64,000 nucleotides of DNA, taken from Megachile rotundata (taxonomy: Eukaryota > Arthropoda > Insecta > Hymenoptera > Megachilidae). Positions 34,701 through 46,720 of this stretch are shown in pieces. Location of the stretch: NCBI RefSeq assembly GCF_050947335.1, contig NC_134991.1:2480001-2544000 (forward strand), read 5' to 3'. Both the position numbers and the translations under genes were made by a program. The notes under the pieces are model-generated. The model ran no database searches and was not told the origin of the DNA. It saw only the letters and a program-made list of their open reading frames with translations. How positions within the stretch are numbered: the first letter of the stretch is position 1; each line of letters starts with the position of its first letter.

Positions 34701-37700
34701 TATAACGTCAAAGATGGGTTCAAATGTTTATAGAAATGATGCGGTATCATAGAAATTTCAGCTTCATTTAAAATTCAAATATATTTTTCTTAAATTTCTT
34801 TAATAATTATATGTGGTAAAAAATTCTCGGAGGCTTCGATAATCTCAAAACATAATTATGTTTCAAAAAACAAGAACATACAACAGAATGCAAACTTTGA
34901 GTTTCGATTAAGACTTATAGATTAAAAAAGGCAATTTAAAAGTTTTACTCGTAATTGGTAATACGTATTTAACATTTCCTGTTACAAGTTTTCAAGTGAT
35001 GTATTTGTATTTAAGTTGTATTCTGAAATGTGTAAATAACGTTTAATACGTATCGAAAATTTGAGTACAAGAGCATATCCATCATCTTTATGGTTTACTA
35101 GTATTTTAAGACCTTCGAAAAAATTATCGAACATGTTCGACAATTGATAACTTCATATAATTATACAAATAATTGAAAATTCAAATATGATTAAAATGTT
35201 TGAAATGTTTTAATATGTAGACAATACCGATCGAATGTGATTGCATCAGAAACATCTATTGTCATGAAATTTCTTTAAAATTTTAATACATGTATATAAT
35301 AATAATAATACTTAAAAACCAACGATATTTCAAAACAATTAGTTATTTTTGAAGATAACTCAAAGTATTGTTAAAATCTACATTTGAAACTGTAATTAAC
35401 TCCATTTAACATATCATTTAACATGTTTAGTGAAGACACGCTGGAAGTGCCCCGCCAGTTTGATAGGTTAGAAATAGGGCTAATGTGTAGTTCGTATAAC
35501 TTATCAGTGATAACAGTGCATTTTTAATTATAATACAAGGAGCCTATTTTAAATTTTCTTAAAAAATTATAGACGGATGTATGATGAGTTATTTAAAATA
35601 AAATTAAGACGAGTTATAGTTTCAAAAATAACGTATTGCGAAATAGGCAAGTGCTCCTTTAGTACTGCAATATGTGATATGTAATGAGCGACAGAAAAAC
35701 TTTTAAACTTGGCTGGTGCAATACGACTTAAATCGTTCGCAGAATAATTTTAATTCAAATTTGACACTAAACCTGCCAAAACATTCGAAATGACGTTTAA
35801 CAAGTTTCTTAATTCAAGCTACAAATTTATTAAGATGATTTTTTTGACATCTGTGTTGATTTTCATAAGGGTAAAGAATTAATGTGTATATTATTTTTGT
35901 TGTATAATTTATTTACTTTTCGGTTTCAATGTTTAAGTAAATGTCTATTATAGTCGGTACATTTAGTGTTAAAGTAACTACATTATTTTATATATGTGGA
36001 TTCTAAAAATTCGTGATATTTTCAAAGTTCAAATGAAATTCGAAAATTTGTTCATGTAGAATTAATTCGAAATGATTCGAAGTGATTACTAACTCTATTA
36101 TTGGTTGTACGTATTGTACGGACTGCGTCCTCAAGATGGTAGTATGGTCTGCATTCCACCAGAGGGATACGCGAATTTGAATATCGGTCGATCAGTGGGA
36201 CCGTCCGACGATCTTTCTCGAGAGAGTGCTACCCATTCAGCAACCTATGACCCTTTTTGTTCATTCGTGCGATCCATTTTAAAAGGACAACCAGACCATC
36301 TCATAATATTTTCGAGTAGTTTATTACGTAAAGCTGGATGCTTGTACCATTTTGAACGTTAACGTGTATGGGAAGTTTAATATTGCAAGAACCGAACTTG
36401 ATGAAATTATATATTTTAGAGCTTTCACTTCTTACAATCTGGTCCAAGCAAAAAAAAGATGATTCTGTCTTCAATAATAAGTTAAAAACGTAAATTATAT
36501 TTTTTTCATACCTAGCTTTGTTTTCAAGGAAACTGAATAAGAAATTTGTAAACATTAGAAAACAAATTTAATTTTAATAAAATAGTTAATAATTTCAATA
36601 AACAACGAATGAATGTTATAAATTATTGGATGTTATAACTAATTCGATAAGCTATATTATTAACTAGAACTCTAAATAATACTGGTTCTTACACAAGTGC
36701 TTATTTGCAATTCTAATTAAATCTATTTGTATTATATATTTGTATATGCATGTTATGTGCATGATTAATAGTATATTCAGAATTTTATGGCAGATAATAT
36801 ACTTTATCAATATTAATAATTATATTTATTAATTTACAACATCTATTAATTGTTACATTAACAAAAAAGTTATTGAGGATAACACGAAAAAATTTTATTT
36901 GACTTTTTTAGTTACCTTTTCAAGTAGAGCCAACCCTTACTCAGTTGCATTAGTTACAGGATTCCATAGCATAGCAGAAATTATTAAATAATTGTAGTTA
37001 TAGACTCTATGAAACATATAACTTTTAAAAGAATTATAAGAATGATTACATTGCGTTATCGCATAAGTACATTAAATATCAAATACCATCTCAAAATTAT
37101 GAAAGCTTCAAATGGGAGAACATGATTAATAATGATAATAATTACATTTAAGTTTTTATACGTAGGTACTATTTTTCCAATCATTATTTAAAATATTTTA
37201 TTTGCTTTTAGAAGTTTCTGTAACATATATTCAAGTTTGTACTTATCATATTTTATGCGAAGTGAATCTGTTAATTATATTATTATATACTGTGTTGCAT
37301 GAAATACTCGAAACAAAACGAAAATAATAAGTAATAGAAAAGCAAAGTGCAACAAGTTTAATACGTAATGACCTTCTCCCATTTACTGCTTAATTTCAAT
37401 ACTTAATACTACGTAGTGCTTACTAAATTATTAGACATTCTTATTTCATACCAACTTGCTTTAGTTGTTATTTCAACTCTTAGATTAAATTATATGCTTG
37501 ACTTCGGTCAACCGTATTATCAGTGCCGGGGTAAGAATTTCAGTTATTACTAGCTTGAATTATTTAAGCAAAAAAGAAATCTTATTATTTATTAAACTCG
37601 TTCCTTGTTTTTTCGTTATTTAGAATATTAAAATATTCATCATTACTGTGCTAATTCAAGTAAAAACATAATTAAACGTACAATCTTATTGATATAGAAA

Positions 37701-38116
37701 AATAAATTTTTGTGTAGTGTTTGTCATACATTGCGTTAGATGTCTAATTTCTTTTATTTCCATATTCTGCAACAGAAATCACGTATTAAAACAAACAGAT
37801 ATACTTGATCAGTATTGGACTCATATTATAATGTTAAAAAACCTCCACATTTTAAACTGACGATTTTATAGAATACCGCATAAGCTATAATGACATATTC
37901 AAAGTATTGTATAAAATATATACATTTTGAAAGTAAGTATTGAATATATAGGTCAAACTGTAATTACAAATTCATTAATTTATTAGCAGTTAAGTAGCTT
38001 TCTTACTATTTGTAAAGTCAGAAATTAATCAGTAAACAGTTCGTTTATAACTTATTTTAATATTGTTAAGAAAAATTCGATTCTATACTATTATTATATT
38101 TATTTCACATTTCGTA
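31781..38116. other. Long AT-rich region with weak ORF candidates
   Basis: No supported gene. Two frames are a little more protein-like than background. The first is 33547-33732 (+, 61 codons), in a GC-richer patch 33530-34340. The second is 36105-36362 (+, 85 codons), with the segment GLRPQDGSMVCIPPEGYANL. Neither has a recognisable domain or clear splice partners. Either could be an exon, which only transcript or cross-species data could show. Confidence 0.4.
36105..36362 (+). CDS. Weak ORF candidate, 85 codons, unknown
   Basis: Open frame starting MYVLYGLRPQDGSMVCIPPE and ending KAGCLYHFER, in a short patch with higher GC than its surroundings. No motif I can name, no signal peptide and no adjacent partner exon. 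The codon mix is less AT-biased than in the chance frames nearby, which is the only reason to list it. Confidence 0.15.
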   Translation: MYVLYGLRPQDGSMVCIPPEGYANLNIGRSVGPSDDLSRESATHSATYDPFCSFVRSILKGQPDHLIIFSSSLLRKAGCLYHFER

Positions 38117-38120
38117 GATA

Positions 38121-38272
38121 TGTTACGGTGAAAGACCGAAATCTGGTGAATGTTGACATTCACCGGTGAATGTCCGAAATAAAAGTAGTTAGCATACATA
38201 TTTCGGCATACATATTTCGGACATTCACCGGTGAATGTCGACATTCACCAATTTCGGTCTTTCACCGTAACA
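38121..38272. mobile_element. GGTGAATG palindromic MITE, complete copy (152 bp)
   Basis: A 152-bp near-perfect palindrome with ends TGTTACGG...CCGTAACA and GATA duplicated on both sides (38117-38120, 38273-38276). Each arm contains nested shorter palindromes. GGTGAATGTCGACATTCACC is a perfect 20-bp one in the right arm, with one change in the left. It is overlapped by CATTCACCGGTGAATG. No coding capacity. I cannot place it in a named superfamily; a 4-bp duplication excludes TA- and TTAA-targeting families. Confidence 0.85.
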
Positions 38273-38276
38273 GATA

Positions 38277-41200
38277 CATTATTACTAATCGTCAAGTAGG
38301 TAAACGAAAAGAATAATATAAAAGATTAAAATTATAATTGCTACATATTATAATCACTGCAACACACTAACTTTGTTGTTAAAAAAATACGTAAGTTTGA
38401 AAGTTTGTTTACCTTATGAATGTTTCATCTCACTAAATTGACTTCATATTAATTGACAAAATCAATTAAAATGACGATTAGAATATAAGTTACGAACTTG
38501 CATTTTATGATCAATTAAAGTATTAAATTACTACCAATTTCTCGTTTCATTTCATTATGGTAACTATTTTTGGTCGAAAGATTGGCCGTGGCTATCAACG
38601 CAGATAGCTATGTCGTATTTTACAGCGAATCATCGTAGCTGCTCTAGATTAAAAGTATACGAAACTGTATGACAAGTTAATAACCTTCTGACGATCAAAT
38701 AAGTTGAAGTTTTATCGTATTTCACTGTCGGAGACCTGTTTCCTTCCTACGCTGTTTCCTTATGCCGTTCGACAAAGCGAATCCGGCTTTACATATTTTA
38801 ATAAAAAACTGCAACAGATATGGATTGTATTTTTTTACTTTTTTATCATAAATACCACTGACTGAGATAGATCATTTTTAAAATTCACCGCTATTTCGAC
38901 GTGTTTAGTGATAACGACGAATATTTAATGTAACTCAAACTGAATTACATGTTTATAAATATTTATCATAAAAGTAAGAGATTAGTTTACGCTTGCATAG
39001 ATATTGCATTTTATCTCCCATATTAATTTTAAATTGGCGATAGATTGTATAGATTAACATATGATAATCATAATATTGTTACTGACATAATATAAATAAA
39101 TTTACATTAATTGTCATAAAATGTAATATTTTCTAAAATCAGATTTTCGAATTCTTATGCACATACGTGGGATGGATTTAAAACACCAAATTATTATTTA
39201 ATTGCATTATTCTTTGTTTTTTAATAAAGTAGCAAATGTTACTCCAGTATTCATGTATTGATCGCCAGAATAAAAAGAAGCATTTGTAGTAAGATATGGT
39301 ATCAATGCAGCTAATTAAAGAGCGATTGTTCCATTTTCCAAATTAAAGTAACAGTTGTTATTATCCCGCTTCATATTCAAGAAAATTGAATTTGAACATT
39401 TTTCAAATATTTGTAAAATAGTTTGTTTTGCAATATAGAAAATGACAAAATCAGTAAATGTAATTATTAACATTACTAAAATAGCTTTAATACTTTATAT
39501 TAATTTATTAGGTATGCTGGTTATGTATGTTCTTATAAATAATATATTTATCGCATTATACAAAAAGTGATATTAATCATCAGTATTATTTACTTAACAA
39601 CATTCACTAATTCTTAGATTAATGAAAAAGTTATAAATTTATGTGCTGTGAGGAAATTATTTTGTAAATACTTAACAACTGTCCTAACTCAATTTTTTTT
39701 TTGTAAAAAGAACTGCTACAATATGAAATTAAGCTTATTCTATATTTTTAAATTATTTTTTTATGTAAATTAATCTCTATTTTAGTTGTATCATCAGATT
39801 GCAAACTTCTTGCATACAGGATTTTAAGAATTGGAACAGATCCTTATTCTTTCTTAAATAAAAATAGTAAAAATTGAGTGAGAAAAAATCTTACTTTTTA
39901 TACATATAGATGTACAGACACCCAGCAAATGAAGTTGCATTTTATTTTTTAATACATTCCAATCATTGCTAAATCAATCGAAAATGTCAAATATCTCATG
40001 AACTATTGATATTTTGATAACCTAGGGCTAGTATTTCTATACGTGACATAATAAAAAGGAACGATTGGTTTAAAAAAGAATTAAATTAAATGAAATGAAT
40101 AAAGTGCAATTGTACTTGGCAGGTGCATCGCTGCATCCATAAAAAAGTTTATAGCTCATTACGATATTTGAGTGATGCCGGTGTAATACAAAAAACTCAT
40201 ACAATTTCAATACATATTAAATCGCTATCCTGGAATAACCTCAGAAAAACCAACCGTCGCGGGACGTTTACCGGTAGAGGGTAGCACCATTTACTCCAGC
40301 CCAAAAGCGGAAGTTAAACGTTTCAGATGCAAGATCTTTAAATTTAACGGCACGTTAAAAAGATTTAAAGCAAAGAAAGGAAAAAATTATAAAGCTGGTC
40401 CGTGTCATGGATAATTGTAATTAACGCCTATCACTGGAAAGAATCTGGAGAACGGTTTAACTCACAGTAGTGAACAAATGATAGAGAGGGTTGTGAAAGC
40501 AATAGAGCCTGAGACAGTTGGCTACCTACATTGTTCGCCGGCATCCTAAGATCTACGCCACGAAGGTGTTTACGCGGTTTCTGAGAAGAGCATTTCGTTT
40601 TTGCCCACGACCCGTTCCTTCGTTCCTCGGCCGCGGTGTCCTCGGATTGAAGATCGTTTCCTCTTGCTTACCTACCGCCTTTACTTCCTTGGCGGTCGCT
40701 TAACGACTATCCAATGACAAATAAACCCGAGCAGCTAGGCTGGCTAGCTCCAGATGTTCGCCTTCAACACTGAAGCGTTGTTTTGCTTGTTGAGATAATT
40801 GTCTATCGTAGAAACCTAACCTTACTTCTCATCGAATGCACCGCTAATCGCGTCTTTGACCGATCACAGTTGTGATCGCCTGGAATCAGACCTCGAAAAA
40901 ATACAGTCGCCCACGAAAGTATTTAAACAAATGATATGTATACATAGGTTTAGGTAAAATTTTACCCTTTTGACACGTGACACTTTACTAGTTTTTTCTT
41001 GGCAAAAGTTAAATACTTCCCAGATACTCATGTAGGAAAATCAGGAAAATGACCGAAATAGGTAAATAACGAATTATACAAGATTTTAACTAAAGAATAT
41101 CCTGTTTATTTCTGTGACGTGTTGCCACGTTCACAGTCAGCACAAGAATGCCTCTTCGGCAAAACCTTGGCCGTGAGGAAACCAACGTCACCATGACCCT

Positions 41201-41614
41201 TAAAAACTATTCATTATATTCTAGCCTCATAAAACTTTCCTTTGCAACTCGAACAGCTCTCTCACGAAGCGCATATAGCCTACTCTCGTCCGATGCATCT
41301 ATCTAAACTCTAAATTTCTAACACTCATTAAAATGATAATACATAGTGCATAATAGTGCATCTGTAGTAACATGTTGGTACACATTGTCGGAGATATCAA
41401 ATTTTAACGAAAACAATTTTTATTTATTATAACTAAAACTTAGTTCTTTTGATTTGTATTTAACTGTTTGAAAATAGTATAAAACTATAAATGGATTTTG
41501 TAGCCTGATGGAAAACCGTTAGGTTCACTAAGTCAATGAACATAAATTTGATATTCTAAGCAGATTATAATGATAAAAATGCATAATTGTGGATTCAGTA
41601 CATTCACGCGTAAG
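38277..41614. other. AT-rich intergenic DNA with a GC-richer patch
   Basis: Nothing recognisable. The patch at 40490-40910 includes a 61-codon frame (40518-40703) and a short hairpin GATCACAGTTGTGATC; neither is assigned. Confidence 0.5.
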
Positions 41615-42348
41615 TACAGTAATCATTCTATATACGCAAAAATGTCCTTTACGGTATAAGCAAAAATGTTATCCCCACCACTGGGGGAAAGACCCCTCGA
41701 GACGCCCGAAGTTCGCTCGCTGAGAAATGTAACGTGATCCGGGTTTAATGTGTTCGTGAGACTACACCAATGCAAATAAAAAATTTTTTTATTTTTTCGT
41801 TATCAAACTTTTATCAATAGATTTTTTGTATTTTTCTGATTAAAATGAGACCAAACATGATATAATTTGGACTATATTTACTGGTTTAATTGACGATAAA
41901 AGTTTCTAACGCAAAGGAGGATAGCGAGTGAAAAAGACAGACACTGCGGTCATGGCAGTTGGCAAAGATCAAAAGTTTGTTCAATTGTTTGCAATACTTA
42001 TGCATTGCTAACTGTTTTATTTCTCATCCATTTTTTATACAACTTTCTCCATCATATTCGTGACATTTTCCTGACTAAAATAAGGCCAAACACGACGTAA
42101 TTTGAGTTATATTTACTTGTAATGTCTTACTGAAGTAAAGTCATCGATGTACGCGTAACATTTGAAATTACAAGTAAATATGTCCCGAAGTACGTCGTGT
42201 TTGGTCTCATTTTTAATGAGAAAAATGTTACAAATATGGTGGAAAAAATTTCAAAAAAGAAAAATCAAAAATAAAAAAATGTTATTCTTGCATTAGGAGT
42301 GTCCTACCGATAGGTCACTGTTTGTTTACGTTCAGCCGCCTTCGCTCG

Positions 42349-42406
42349 ACGGGCTAATGACCATAGTAGTCAACGCCCGCAACAAGAATCAATCAATCAA
42401 TCAATT
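42349..42406 (+). mobile_element. Ultra-short (58-bp) retroposon-like unit, copy 1
   Basis: The insertion consists of GCTAATGACCATAGTAGTC, then GACGCCCGCAACAAG-like sequence (here AACGCCCG) and a tail (AATC)4. CTTCGCTCG is duplicated on both sides (42340-42348 and 42407-42415). The empty site is seen in copies A and B of the host MITE. A simple-repeat tail plus a variable 7-9-bp duplication is the signature of target-primed reverse transcription (family knowledge). Confidence 0.8.
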
Positions 42407-43789
42407 CTTCGCTCGAAATGTAGTACCTGTACGATATACGCAAACAGCGACCGTGTTATTTTTCTTCTACGTTCGGCAAGACATCAATCAATGTAGGACC
42501 TGTACGATATACGCAAAACTTCAGACCCGAGAGATTTGCGTATACAGGGTGTTCGGGTGGTGGGCATAATTTTAGGGGTGGTAGCTGGGACAAAAATAGG
42601 GGATACGCGTTTTTGGAATTTGTTGTTGGTTGCAATGTTTATTAAATATATAATTTAAAATTACCTCCTGTGAAGAGGGGCAATCAGCATTTTTATTAAA
42701 AATATCATTATTTTTACAATCTTTTACCATATTTTAGACATTGTATACCTCTTCATATGCCGTTAATTGATTTCTGAATAATTATTGTAAGCCTCGCAGG
42801 TATGACCGTGACGCGGTTATGATCAACGCCGTGCCGTAAGGAACATAGGCTTTTATGGCTAACATTGTTTTTATACTTTTACAGGCGTAAAGACTTCATT
42901 CTAAATAAAATATTTAGAACTTTTGGAAACATTGGGATTTTTTAAGAAACTACGAAAATAGAATTAAATTAAATTATTTTTTAACAATAGTGGCCATAAA
43001 AGCCTATGTTCCTTAACCGCGTAACCGCGTCACGCTCATACCTGCGAGGCTTACAATAATTGTTTAGAAATCAATTAACGGCATATAAAGAGGTATACAA
43101 TGTCTAAAATATGGTAAAAGATTGTAAAAATAATGATATTTTTAATAAAAAATAATTTTCAGAAAAAAAATACACCGACTTCGAAATGCACTAAAAAGTA
43201 TAAAATAATTTCTATTTCCTAATGAAGTAATTTCTATTTTTTTGAATCTTACAATTACGTCACAGATATGAATTAAACCTATTTACTCGTTAGGTAGTAT
43301 ATTAAATACATTTCAACCTTTTCGGAGGCGGCGCATAATTAAAAGATTTTCTTGAACATGTTAACCTTTGGACAGCCAAACATAGGCAAAGCTTGTATAG
43401 CTATTTTTTTTCTATACATATAATCCGACAGCACGCTGCGAAGTAGGTGTTAATGCGTATAGAATGTAACTATGGTCTATCTAGCCCTTTGCGTACAGGA
43501 CGATTCGAAGTGAACCGTACCGTGGGGCCGAGCTCCTGCCGCGATAGTCATTAAAAATTGCCAGCGCATATTTTTGCTTAAACGCGGTTTTCGTTCATAG
43601 CATTCCAAGTCAAATTCTAGACATATTATATGTACATGCACAGATTTATGTGCATGCATACATGTACGCGTTTCTCGGCTCTATCAGTTGTTTTCGCGGA
43701 ACGCATATATGAGTTCTTCGGCCAATTTGACGATTTACGCAGAACGCATATATGCGGTGGTAGTCCGCAAAGGGATAGATTCATAGAGT

Positions 43790-44098
43790 ATGCGACGGAA
43801 AGACTCGATCGCCGCATATGCTATAAAGATAAAGCCCATCTGCCGCAAATTTGGTGATTCCCGCGTCGTGGGCTCCGTTTATTGGTTCTTAGATCCCTGG
43901 TTTCCACATGCGAACGAAGTGGATTCAATTTCATTTATATCAGAAACGTTGCGAAATGAAGATGTAGTCGTTACATTTACGTATAGTACCAGATATATCT
44001 ATAATGGTTCGTATTCCTTCTCAGGATTTATTAATTTCCAATACGTCATACCACAATCAACTGGTTATTGGCAGCAACGTTTACTGAGGTATTTTTAA
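43790..44098 (+). CDS. 102-codon frame within the Helitron-like copy, unknown
   Basis: Reads MRRKDSIAAYAIKIKPICRK and ends NGSYSFSGFINFQYVIPQST GYWQQRLLRYF before a stop. The last 32 codons are also present, with a stop at the same place, in the other copy (25368-25468). Of four base differences there, three are synonymous, which weakly suggests past coding constraint. No domain recognised. It could be captured host sequence or chance. Confidence 0.25.
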   Translation: MRRKDSIAAYAIKIKPICRKFGDSRVVGSVYWFLDPWFPHANEVDSISFISETLRNEDVVVTFTYSTRYIYNGSYSFSGFINFQYVIPQSTGYWQQRLLRYF

Positions 44099-44136
44099 TT
44101 ATGCGCCGCCTCCGAAAAAGTTGAAATATATTTAAT

Positions 44137-44464
44137 GTGGTGTGTGGTATGCGTGTGTGTGTACTTTGTAATTGTATGGTATGTGTGTGTTTGACATGGG
44201 TGCATAATATGAATGAAGCTTGCGTATGGTATGATTGAAGTTTGCATGTAATGGAGGTTGCTAGAAGATTGTCTTTTTGGTGCGATTGAATGTTTTGAGA
44301 AGAAGCTGAGAGGGCATTGCTTTGTGAGAGTTTGAGAGGAAAAGACGTGAGAATTTTGTAATTTGAGAAGTTTCATCTTTGTGTTGCAATTCATTAATTA
44401 TACCCAGTAATATTTTGTTAATAAATTTCATGCATTATATTTAATTATTAAATATTATTCTACA
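44137..44464 (+). mobile_element. G-skewed 328-bp insertion with TTAAT duplication
   Basis: Absent from the related copy at 25497, where TTTAATATACTACC is continuous. Here TTAAT is repeated on both sides (44132-44136, 44465-44469). The plus strand is rich in G and T, with GT runs at the left end and very little C. AATAAA occurs near the right end. The 99-codon minus frame across it is a low-complexity shadow. Type of element unknown. Confidence 0.6.
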
Positions 44465-45078
44465 TTAATATACTACCTAACGAGTGAATAGGTTTAATTC
44501 ATATCTGTGACGTAATTGTATGATTCAAAAAAATAGAAATTACTTCATTAGGAAATAGAAATTATTTTATACTTTTTAGTGCATTTCGAAGTCGGTGTAT
44601 TTTTTTTCTGAAAATTATTTTATTTCACGCTTTTTAGTGGAATGGGGAGAATAGTATAGGATACTGTGAGACAGTTCTTCCGGGCTTTTTTTTGTCTGCG
44701 TAAATGCCATGAACATAATTAAGTAAAAGACAACATGGATATTCGTTTTTCAACTTTTTTTGCAACAATAATCCTTTGCAACTAAAAAATGAAAAAATTT
44801 TTGATAATGGTATCAATGGGGAGTTAGATGCGAAAGGCTTTGTTCCGATCGGACCACCCACCTAGGAAAAACCGCCGAACATGCATAGAAAAAATAATCC
44901 TTTGCAACTAAAAAATAAAAAAAATGTTTGTTAGAACGGTAGGGAGACTGTACCAAGCAATGGGAATAATACACCAACGTCAACGTGAACTCATCTTGCT
45001 GCATAAGTTGTGTGTCAAAGCGGCAAAGCTTAGTTAGTGTTTTGGTACAGTGCATTGTAATTGCCCTTTCTTGTCTTT

Positions 45079-45108
45079 CCCGTGCGTAGCACGGGGCGTT
45101 CCACTAAT
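45079..45108 (+). other. Helitron 3' terminus, second copy
   Basis: Hairpin CCCGTGC-GTA-GCACGGG followed by GCGTTCCA, CTAA (45104-45107) and T. Identical in layout to 26073-26102. Confidence 0.8.
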
Positions 45109-45520
45109 AATAATAACAATAGTTATTCGCTAATATCACGAAAACCAGAGCTTACCGCCAATTATGCATAAGGAAAAACTCGTTTAGAATCATGCTACTA
45201 ATAACGTATTAGAAGGACATAAAAATCGTTCGAAGTTGGCTTCAAAAGTTAACAACAATTTCTGTAATGTCTCGAAAACAAAAGCTTTCCCTCAATTTTG
45301 CAAGAGGAAAAAGTTGTCCAGAACCACGCCCCTAACAACATATTCGAAGGACATTAAAATCGTTCGAAGTTGATTTCAAAAGTTAATAACAATTTTTTTC
45401 GCTAATATCTCGAAAACTAAACATTTCCGCGAAATTTGTATATGAACAAAATTGTACAGAATCATGTCCGCGATAAGATATTGAAAGCGCACTAAAATTG
45501 AGAAAAGTTTATTTTAAGAG

Positions 45521-46180
45521 TTGCCGGTTTTTCTGCAATAACAACACTTTGCAATTAAAAAATGCAAAATTTTTTGATTATGGTACCAATGGGGAGTCTG
45601 AACCCACCAGATGCCAAAGGCTTCGTTCCGATCGGTCAATCCAGTTAGGCGTAATCGGCGAACATACATAGAAAAAGAAAAAAGTTGCCAGTTGTTTTGC
45701 AATAACAACACTTTGCAATTAAAAAATGAAAAATTTTTTGATAATGGTACCAATGGGGAGTCAGCACCTACCATATGCAAAAGGTTTCATTCCGGTCGGT
45801 CCACCCAGCTAGGCGCAATGCGCGAACATACATAGAGAAAAGAAAAAAGTTGCCGGTTTCTTTGCAATAACAACACTTTGCAATTAAAAAATGAAAAACT
45901 TTTTGATAATGGTACCAATGGGGGGTCAGCAGCTACCATATGCAAAAGGTTTCATTCCGATCGGTCCATCCAGCTAGGCGCAATGCGCGAACATACATAG
46001 AGAAAAGAAAAAAGTTGCCGGTTTCTTTGCAATAACAACACTTTGCAATTAAAAAATGAAAAATTTTATGATAATGGTACCAATGGGGAGTCAGCACCTT
46101 CCATATGCAAAAGGTTTCATTCCGATCGGTCCACCCAGTTAGGCGTAATCGGCGAACATACATAGAAAAAAAAAAAAAAA
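45521..46180 (+). repeat. Minisatellite, four units of 164-165 bp
   Basis: Units start TTGCCGGTTT (or TTGCCAGTTG) at 45521, 45685, 45850 and 46015. Each contains TTTGCAATTAAAAAATG, GGTACCAATGGGG and a GATCGGTCCACCCAG-like block. One unit is present in the related copy at 26344-26500. The 70-90-codon frames here are periodic shadows. Confidence 0.9.
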
Positions 46181-46720
46181 AATATACTGGTCGAATTGAG
46201 TAACATCCTCCTTTTTCGAAGTCGGTTAAAAATGCTGATTGCCCCTCTTCACAGGAGGTGATTTTAAATTATATATTTAATAAACATTGCAACCAACAAC
46301 AAATTCCAAAAACGCGTATCCCTTATTTTTGTCCATAGTTTACGTACACGAAGTTGCAAAAAAATAGATCAACATTTAGTGCAAAAATTTAAACAAAAAT
46401 TATAAATTTTAAAAATATTATTTAAACAAATAAAGTTTATTGATATTTTTTTCGCACAAAAATTGCCTATTAAAAGACCAACAATTTACAAAAAAAAAAA
46501 TAATCCAATTATCTTCTTTAATTCCGGAGATATTCGCAAAAATATGATTTCCACCCCCAACTTCGAGGGTTATTTTCACCCCTTCAATATGCACAATTGC
46601 CGATGAAAAAAAAATACGTGTCAAATATTTTTTTGAGAACTATATCTCACATAAGTTTCATAAAAATCGGCGTGTCGGAGTTGGATATGTTCCCTTGTTT
46701 GCATCGAAATGTTAAAAACG

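Larger units (their letters stand above)
43150..46232 (+). mobile_element. Helitron/Helentron-like composite, copy 2
   Basis: Bounded by ACCGACTTCGAA near its left edge (43167) and TTCGAAGTCGGTTAAAAA at its right edge. It is inserted into the foldback arm. 43150-43340 and 44085-44610 are inverted copies of each other around a unique centre. The right part matches 25357-26562, including a Helitron 3' end at 45079-45108. It also carries a 4-unit minisatellite (45521-46180) and a separate 328-bp insertion (44137-44464). Confidence 0.65.
42587..46334. mobile_element. Foldback segment with ~250-bp arms, split by a Helitron-like composite
   Basis: The left arm (42587-42860) includes GGGGATACGCGTTTTTGG, CCTCCTGTGAAGAGGGG and GTAAGCCTCGCAGGTATGA. 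It recurs inverted in two pieces, 43005-43150 and 46232-46334. The break between those pieces is where the Helitron-like composite is inserted, so the order of events can be read. It may be part of the surrounding CAGGGTGTTCGG element's own long TIR. Confidence 0.75.

Noticed and set aside
44095..44394. 99-codon Thr/His-rich minus frame
   Set aside because: It is the antisense of a GT-rich insertion and is absent from the related repeat copy.
45514..46163. 74-88-codon frames with repeated MYVRRLRLTGWTDRNE-like segments
   Set aside because: They are translations of the 164-bp minisatellite, with periodicity explained by the DNA repeat.
45521..46180. CRISPR-like array
   Set aside because: Units are 164 bp of continuous repeat without unique spacers, in eukaryotic DNA.
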